The position numbers and the translations under genes are program-made. Below, in pieces: positions 4,314-6,243 of a stretch of DNA of 6,243 bases. Position 1 is the stretch's first letter; each line of letters opens with the position of its first letter. The notes under the pieces are model-generated. The model was not told where the DNA came from. It ran no database searches and worked only from the letters and a program-made list of their open reading frames with translations. The stretch covers positions 1 through 6,243 of the forward strand of contig CALVYO010000075.1 in the NCBI GenBank assembly GCA_944372275.1, given 5' to 3'. Source of the DNA: an uncultured Bacilli bacterium. GTDB taxonomy: Bacteria; Bacillota_I; Bacilli_A; RF39; UBA660.

Positions 4314-5605
4314 AGTAATTCCTCATATTTATTTTGTAAAACATAAATATCTTTACTACTCATAAATATGAGTACTGCATTTTTATGTTTTAATAGTTTA
4401 TCAACTGTATCTAGGTTAATATATTCGCCATTATCTAATTTATCCAATATAACTTTATATGTTACATCATCATAGCCAATTTCTTCTCTATCAACACCGA
4501 CATCCATTATATATGATTTATCTGCTAAATTTAATGCATCAGCAAATTCTTGTGCCATTTCTTTGGTCCTTGATAAAGTATGAGTTTTTAAAATTGCTAC
4601 AATTTCTTTATCAGGATATTTTTGTCTTGCCCCTTTAATAGTTACTTTTACTTCAGTTGGGTGATGAGCATAATCATCAATAGTAACTATATCTCCAATA
4701 ACTTTTTCTTTAAATCTTCTTTTGGCACCTTCAAATGTTTTTAAATACTTAGCAACATCTTTGGCTTCTAATCTTTCATAGTAGCAAACACCTATTACTG
4801 CTAAAGAATTAAGTAACATATGTTTTCCAAATAAAGGTAAATCAAAATGTCCATAATAATTATCTTCAACAAAAACATCAAAACTAGTTCCTTCATTAGT
4901 AAATTCTACATCTTTAGCAATAATATCATTATCATCTTTTAATCCATAATAAAATATAGGAACATTTACTTCTAATGTATGAGTATATGGATCATCACCA
5001 CAAGCAATAACCATTTTTTCTGCCAATCTAGCATATTCTTGATATGCAGAAACAACATCATCTATATCTTTATAGTAATCAATATGATCTAATTCTATAT
5101 TAGTTATAATCGCATAATAAGGTTTATAATTTAAAAAGTGTCTCTTATATTCGCAAGCCTCTAATGCAAAATATTTGTTATCTTTATCCGCATATCCTGT
5201 CCCATCACCAATTAAATAATTACATCCTGTTATATTTTTTAGAACATGACTTAGCATTGCTGTAGTCGTTGTCTTACCATGACATCCAGCAATTGTAATA
5301 GTTTCAAACATCCTAGTTAATTTACCGACCATATCTTGATAAGAGTATATTTTTAATCCTAATTCATTTGCTCTTACAATTTCTTCGTGTGTATCCTTAA
5401 AAGCATTACCTTGAATTATTATCATATCTTCTTTTATATTATCTTTATTGAATTCATATATTTTTATTCCTTTATCTAATAAAGCTTGTTCAGTAAAAAA
5501 GTGATCAGGTTTATCACTACCTTCTACTTCATATCCTAATCCATCAAGAATTTGCGCTAAAGCACTCATTCCTGTTCCTTTTATTCCGACAAGAAAGTAT
5601 TTCAT
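4295..5605 (-). CDS. murC: UDP-N-acetylmuramate--L-alanine ligase
   Basis: The 436-residue product catalyses the ATP-dependent addition of L-Ala to UDP-MurNAc, the first amino acid of the peptidoglycan stem peptide, in the cytoplasm. The length is normal for Bacilli MurC, and the sequence follows the staphylococcal protein closely. Domain 1 begins with VGIKGTGMS (6-14) for UDP-sugar binding. The ATP P-loop is AGCHGKTTTT (106-115). LIGDGTG (131-137), EACEYKRHFL (149-158) and TNIELDHIDYY (168-178) mark the central domain. DDYAHHPTEV (310-319) and HTLSRTK (342-348) mark the C-terminal domain. Two usual C-domain motifs are altered: FQPH reads LKTH (339-342) and MGAGD reads MSSKD (415-419). AGGAG stands 8 nt before the ATG. 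It follows obg but has its own promoter. Confidence 0.97.
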   Translation of the reverse strand: MKYFLVGIKGTGMSALAQILDGLGYEVEGSDKPDHFFTEQALLDKGIKIYEFNKDNIKEDMIIIQGNAFKDTHEEIVRANELGLKIYSYQDMVGKLTRMFETITIAGCHGKTTTTAMLSHVLKNITGCNYLIGDGTGYADKDNKYFALEACEYKRHFLNYKPYYAIITNIELDHIDYYKDIDDVVSAYQEYARLAEKMVIACGDDPYTHTLEVNVPIFYYGLKDDNDIIAKDVEFTNEGTSFDVFVEDNYYGHFDLPLFGKHMLLNSLAVIGVCYYERLEAKDVAKYLKTFEGAKRRFKEKVIGDIVTIDDYAHHPTEVKVTIKGARQKYPDKEIVAILKTHTLSRTKEMAQEFADALNLADKSYIMDVGVDREEIGYDDVTYKVILDKLDNGEYINLDTVDKLLKHKNAVLIFMSSKDIYVLQNKYEELLKKLQD

Positions 5606-5624
5606 CTAATCATCTCCTATTTAT

Positions 5625-5654
5625 ATTTTACACCAATATTAATTAAAAAGTCCA
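5625..5654 (-). promoter_or_regulatory. Promoter of murC
   Basis: On the minus strand a -35 TGGACT (5649-5654, four of six consensus bases) is followed by an 18-nt spacer and a -10 TAAAAT (5625-5630). The predicted start just precedes the AGGAG at 5614-5618. It lies between the obg terminator and murC. Confidence 0.6.
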
Positions 5655-5665
5655 TATTTTTAATT

Positions 5666-5688
5666 AAAAAACACTAATTTAGTGTTTT
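5666..5688 (-). terminator. Intrinsic terminator of obg
   Basis: On the minus strand AAAACACT/AGTGTTTT (5681-5688 with 5668-5675) forms an 8-bp stem around a 5-nt loop AAATT and runs into six T in total. The 5' arm includes the last two bases of the obg TAA stop codon. Confidence 0.75.
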
Positions 5689-6243
5689 ATTCTTTATATT
5701 CAAATTCAAAATCTAATATTCTTATAGTATCGCCTTCATTTGCTCCTAATTTTCTAAGTTCATCATCGACACCATATTTTCTTAATTTATTAGCAAATCT
5801 ATTAGCAGATTCATCAGTATTGAATTTTGTCATTTTTAATAATTTTTCTATTTTTTCTCCTTTTATTATCCATGTATTACCTTCTTTAATAATCGTAAAT
5901 GGTTTTTCCTCTTTAAATTTATATAAAATATGACTTTCAAATTTTTCTTCTTCATATAAAGGCTCTTTTTTAATTTTATCTAACATACTTGCTAATACTT
6001 CAATTACTTCTTTTAAACCCTCGTTAGTAATTGCTTTAATAGGATAAATAGGAACATCTACTTTTTTCTTAAATTCTTCTAAATTACTTAAGGCATTAGG
6101 CATATCCATTTTATTTGCAATAACTATTTGTGGTTTTTCTAATATTTTAGGATTAAATTGTTTTAATTCGTTATTTATAATTACATAATCTTCATAAGGA
6201 TTTCTTCCTTCAGTAGCCCCCATATCGATAACATGTGCTATTA
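5687..6243 (-). CDS. obg: Obg family GTPase, C-terminal part (partial at window edge)
   Basis: The frame is open to the right edge; 184 whole codons are visible, so the ATG at 6223 is internal. Obg/CgtA GTPases are about 430 residues, bind the 50S subunit and link ribosome assembly to the stringent response. The visible part starts inside the G domain at IAHVIDMGATEGRNPYEDY, the usual Obg stretch following G3. NKMD, the guanine-specificity G4 motif, lies around 6106-6117, and PIKAITNEGL is the G5 region. After a linker comes the Obg-specific OCT domain (FTIIKEGNTWIIKG ... FANKLRKYGVDDELRKLGA ... GDTIRILDFEFEY), which is complete. There is no acidic tail after the OCT domain. The N-terminal glycine-rich Obg fold, the P-loop and the promoter lie outside the window. 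Confidence 0.96.
   Translation of the reverse strand, partial: IAHVIDMGATEGRNPYEDYVIINNELKQFNPKILEKPQIVIANKMDMPNALSNLEEFKKKVDVPIYPIKAITNEGLKEVIEVLASMLDKIKKEPLYEEEKFESHILYKFKEEKPFTIIKEGNTWIIKGEKIEKLLKMTKFNTDESANRFANKLRKYGVDDELRKLGANEGDTIRILDFEFEYKE

Noticed and set aside
5682..5933. Plus-strand open frame at 5682-5933
   Set aside because: It is antisense to the OCT domain of obg, which is clearly the real gene, and has no ribosome binding site or family resemblance.
295..6243. Mycoplasma genetic code (TGA as Trp)
   Set aside because: The Trp codons checked are TGG, no frame needs TGA read-through, and all stops in the window are TAA.
1..6243. A new defence, mobile or biosynthetic system
   Set aside because: All genes but two belong to known housekeeping or widespread families, and the arrangement is of separate units without a shared operon; nothing supports a novel multi-gene system.

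Overview
The window reads as chromosomal DNA of a strongly A+T-rich, low-GC Gram-positive bacterium of the Bacilli or a Mollicutes-related gut lineage. Three things support this: Ntdp (YgaC/DUF402) and MurC proteins of the Staphylococcus/Bacillus type, Shine-Dalgarno sequences of the AAGGAG type, and extended -10 promoters. All complete genes end in TAA, and the Trp codons checked are TGG, so the standard code (11) fits and a mycoplasma-type code is not indicated. A wall (MurC), a lipoprotein and an external protease suggest a walled, monoderm cell. The exact lineage cannot be settled from the sequence alone.

Layout, right to left, which is the direction of transcription for everything except one small gene. 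The 3' part of obg (GTPase, ribosome assembly) runs off the right edge. It is followed by murC (peptidoglycan precursor synthesis). The only plus-strand gene, a 65-residue DUF378 membrane protein, converges on murC across a shared two-way terminator. A LolA-like lipoprotein gene is divergent from it. Next come a membrane-anchored protein with a possible CXXC-less thioredoxin fold, a tRNA-Glu(CUC) gene only 14 nt past its stop, ctpA (S41 protease with PDZ domain) and ntdp (nucleoside tri-/diphosphatase).

The left 300 bases hold no protein gene. They carry two near-identical minus-strand promoters, each TTGACT-17-TATATT with phased A-tracts upstream, followed by a boxA-like element (TGATCTTTGAAAAC). 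This is the architecture of a Firmicutes rRNA operon control region with tandem P1 and P2. I infer that the 16S rRNA gene starts shortly left of position 1.

Most protein genes look like separate transcription units with their own promoter and hairpin terminator. Spacing is very tight: terminator stems overlap or touch stop codons, and in two cases the terminator U-tract runs into the next promoter. The genes are housekeeping in character (wall, ribosome and nucleotide metabolism, envelope proteolysis). I see no mobile element, CRISPR array or defence system, and no convincing new multi-gene system. The points most worth a second look are the duplicated rrn promoter/leader unit with predicted +1 G at both promoters, the tRNA-Glu(CUC) in the 3' end of an mRNA, and the thioredoxin-like protein without cysteines.
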